This document shows positions 58,501-64,000 of a stretch of 64,000 nt of DNA, piece after piece. Origin of the DNA: Arthrinium phaeospermum (taxonomy: Eukaryota; Ascomycota; Sordariomycetes; Amphisphaeriales; Apiosporaceae); contig QYRS01000011.1 in NCBI GenBank assembly GCA_006503535.1, positions 1,240,001 to 1,304,000 of the forward strand, given 5' to 3'. A program made the position numbers and the translations under genes. The notes beneath the pieces are model-generated. The model saw only the letters and a list, made by a program, of their open reading frames with translations, was not told where the DNA came from and searched no databases. Position 1 is the first letter of the stretch, and each line of letters starts with the position of its first letter.

Positions 58501-60168
58501 GGCCTCTCCATCTATGTTGCACGCAACGTGTATGTGCTTGATGCAACAGCCCCAGCAGCAACACAAGCACACTTTACGGGTGACTCCGTTCAGCGCTCAA
58601 TGACCCCGATGCTCTGAGAAAGAAAAAAAAAAAAACCCAAAAGCACCTTACTGGCCACCGGCTTCGTCGGCAAGGGTAGAGACAACGCGGGAGTCACTAG
58701 TGTGCTGTAAATGGTTCCGATCAACATCTGGCCGCAACCCCGTCTTCTTTTGCTGGCTCAATACTTATACCCAAGCACAACAAACATTTTCTTCTGCACA
58801 AGAAATGAGTATTTCGCTATGACTACGTGCGAGTTTTTAACAGTTGTGAGCCGATTCAGCCTCCCGCTCCCGTCCCAGACCAGCCCCGTCAAAAGCGGAA
58901 TACTGCGTTGGCCTAGCAAACAACTCTTGATTAATCTTTCCGCGCTTCGTCCCTCCTTGCATGGTTTGCAGGAGAGGAGGCCGGCCTCTTGCTGCAGAAG
59001 GAAGCTAGTAGATGGTTGTTGGGAGAAGTAGTGTTATTGGTACAAGTCACCGCGAAGTCTTTATCGCCAAAGCTCGATGCCGTTTCTCGTCATGAGTCTC
59101 GGGGAGGTAGCCTGACGACAGAAGAAGATCAAGGAGAGTTGAGTAAGAGCCGTTGAGCGCTCCAAACAGGTGTGAAAATAGATGACACCCCTTCTTCGTC
59201 CAGGGACGCTGCCGCTGTTTTTCACCCTTGCCCTGCCTTCAAAGTACTGTAGGTCGCCAGGGAGTTGTATACTTGACGTGGTTCCTGCCACCATTGAATG
59301 TCAGGCTGGCAGGCTATTTAGGTTCCTGCTGCTGGATGGCAATCATGATCGGATGTAGATGTTGCATAGCTAGGGGGAAACAAGCTGGCGCACGGCAATG
59401 CTTTCGAGTTTACTGAAGCAATATAGAATGAGCAGGTCTTCTTCTTTTCTGGCTTACGCCCGCAACGAGCCACGAAAGTACTGTCAGTGCCCCATGTTAC
59501 TTGCGAAGTGTTTCTATAGGCCCAGGTATATGCCATCTTCTGTGATCGGCATTCTGGATGGGCACTTCGGGCTTTGATCCTCATGTTTGTCGTGCCCTCT
59601 TACCTATTGAAAAGGAGCATATCAGTCCGTGTCTCTGTCTACGGTATAGAGTCAGGCGTGACGTCAACCGTCGTTATCTAGTAGAGATCGTTCACCAGAA
59701 AGGGACAGTAACTACGAAAGCCATCACGTTGCTGCATTGTAGGTGAGTAGGTTTCATTTTGTGTGATTTTACTACCCAGAGCATCCCCGAACCGCCATGT
59801 CCATCAACAGGAACCCATTGCGGCCAAGAGCAGCAATGAGTTTGTGGCACCGAGGGACGATGCTTGGAGGACCGCAGCCCGACAATGTCGTATGATTGGG
59901 TAGAGTGACTTGCGCAGCGAGAGCGCAACAGAGGTACGCCAACACAACAGACGATGAACTGCGCACAATCTTTCGAGCTGGACGGATCACTATTCCGCGG
60001 GAACGATGGAGAAGTGGCTTTACTTTTTGATCTTCGTGATCATTGATTTTGTTGGTTGGCTGTTCGGCAGCGCTTTGGTTGCAAAGCCATTCCCTAAACT
60101 CCTAATAACATGCGTAAAGAGAAACCCTGTTTGGCCATCCATTATCGTTCCGTGTCTATTCGTTGCGT
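55589..60168. other. 4.6-kb intergenic region upstream of OGT
   Basis: The OGT promoter/leader lies near 55589-56300, followed by RPL12 3' flank and unassigned sequence. Frames at 56311-56886 and 57423-58007 lack coding character. Features seen: a CCACCACCACCA-type run near 56720-56742, a TACC repeat near 57590-57606, a 19-base perfect hairpin CCAAGGATTCGATCCTTGG at 58281-58299, and an A-run near 58623-58635. No RNA gene was recognised. Confidence 0.55.
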
Positions 60169-61004
<836 letters not shown>

Positions 61005-61895
61005 GATGAATCTGGTCTTGAGGAGAGGATTCTAAGGGTCTGTTAGGTGTTGGTCGTACGGTGGGAATAGTTCCTTCCTGGGCCTCGTATTATCTTCTAC
61101 TTTTGTCTCGCTCAAGCAAAAGTCGATTGGATTACCAGCTGCAGCAGAATCGGGCGAGGACGGAAAAATGCAGTGCGAAATGTGCAGTGGGGTTTCTGAC
61201 CCTAAAGTCAAGATAAGGACTTCGGCGGAACGATAAGCCCTTTTGGGGAAACACGAGTGGGGTTGGGCCGACACAATTCGCTGCTGCACGCACTTGCAGC
61301 ACAGACGTCGACTTACAATTGGTTGACTGCCTGCCCAGCACTGCTGTTTCTGCGATCAATTGAATGGAGAGGTAGGTAGTTGTCTAGAATCGAGCGAAAC
61401 AGCCTGGCACTGGGGGTATGCATTCAGGCTTGACAATCGAGGAGGTACATAGTTGGTTACTATTGTAATTCATCAGGTATAACTTGGTGGGAGTGGGAAA
61501 TAAAACAGATTTCATCTAAATCCGGCATCTATGAAATGACATCCTCCCACCTCCCTCTTGCAATATGACCTGGGCTTAAAACCTTACTTGCATGGTGTAA
61601 ACATAATGAGACAATTTCAGGAAGACACTGATGACCTGAAGTGTTGTAGTGTGTGCATATGCATATTTTGTTCAATTATTTCACTAGCAACATGCTCATG
61701 GCAAGGTTCGTGTCTTCTTTGTGCGGTCATGTCAGAGTGTCTGTCTAAATTCATCGGAGTCATTCATCAAATGCCCTGCAGCTTGACACTGAAAAGCTGC
61801 TCTAGTAGAAACGATACACCGAGTGCCTGTATCAATGCTGAGGGGGTTTCGACTACAGCCTGATATCGTCCACACCATACCCTTTAACTCATCGC
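61005..61895. other. RPL12 promoter and SEC23 3' flank
   Basis: 891 bp between two tandem minus-strand genes. The RPL12-proximal part is more GC-rich; the region near 61440-61680 is AT-rich, as expected for a 3' UTR. The frame at 61558-61863 is Cys-rich and has no motif. No snoRNA C/D box pair was recognised here or in the RPL12 introns. Confidence 0.5.

Positions 61896-64000
<2,105 letters not shown>

Overview
The window is 64 kb of nuclear DNA from a filamentous ascomycete (Pezizomycotina). The gene set suggests Sordariomycetes, possibly Hypocreales, but that placement is inference. The support is: short GT-AG introns of about 55-140 bp with RCTRAC-type branch sites; an FlbD/rca-1 Myb regulator; a filamentous-fungal O-GlcNAc transferase; an inactive ECM14 carboxypeptidase; and RPL12, SEC23, SRP72 and TFIIE-alpha proteins of fungal type. 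No bacterial, viral, rRNA, tRNA or CRISPR feature was found.

Layout. 1-4214: two minus-strand genes, an NCBP3-like RNA-binding protein (3' end outside the window) and a Cys/His plus coiled-coil protein. 4215-7972: no gene seen. 7973-11529: two plus-strand genes, a conserved hypothetical and SRP72. 12131-16742: a long minus-strand Sec7-PH Arf exchange factor. 18672-24247: an SDR oxidoreductase (-), ECM14 (+) and a MAPEG/MGST3-like protein (-). 25321-29711: the divergent pair POL4 (-) and TFIIE-alpha (+), with a small MITE-like element between them. 30268-32264: a coiled-coil hypothetical (+). 32265-50746: about 18.5 kb whose only gene is flbD (41146-42006). It is full of simple repeats, alternating purine-pyrimidine tracts, a G27 run and a G-quadruplex motif. 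50747-55588: O-GlcNAc transferase (-). 60169-64000: RPL12 (-) and SEC23 (-, 5' end outside the window).

Functional themes. Most genes are dispersed housekeeping functions: cap binding/mRNA export, SRP targeting, Arf and COPII traffic, translation, Pol II initiation and end-joining repair. There is no biosynthetic cluster. flbD, a regulator of asexual development, sits alone in a large regulatory-looking desert.

Data quality. SRP72 and the Sec7-PH gene together show four places where the conserved protein frame continues only if the sequence carries one more base. All four lie in or next to short homopolymers, and two share the 11-mer AAGAAAAGAAG. Homopolymer undercalls are the simplest explanation; real frame disruption is the alternative.

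Multi-exon models were joined by hand from splice consensus and reading-frame continuity. No database search was possible, so family names rest on recognised motifs.
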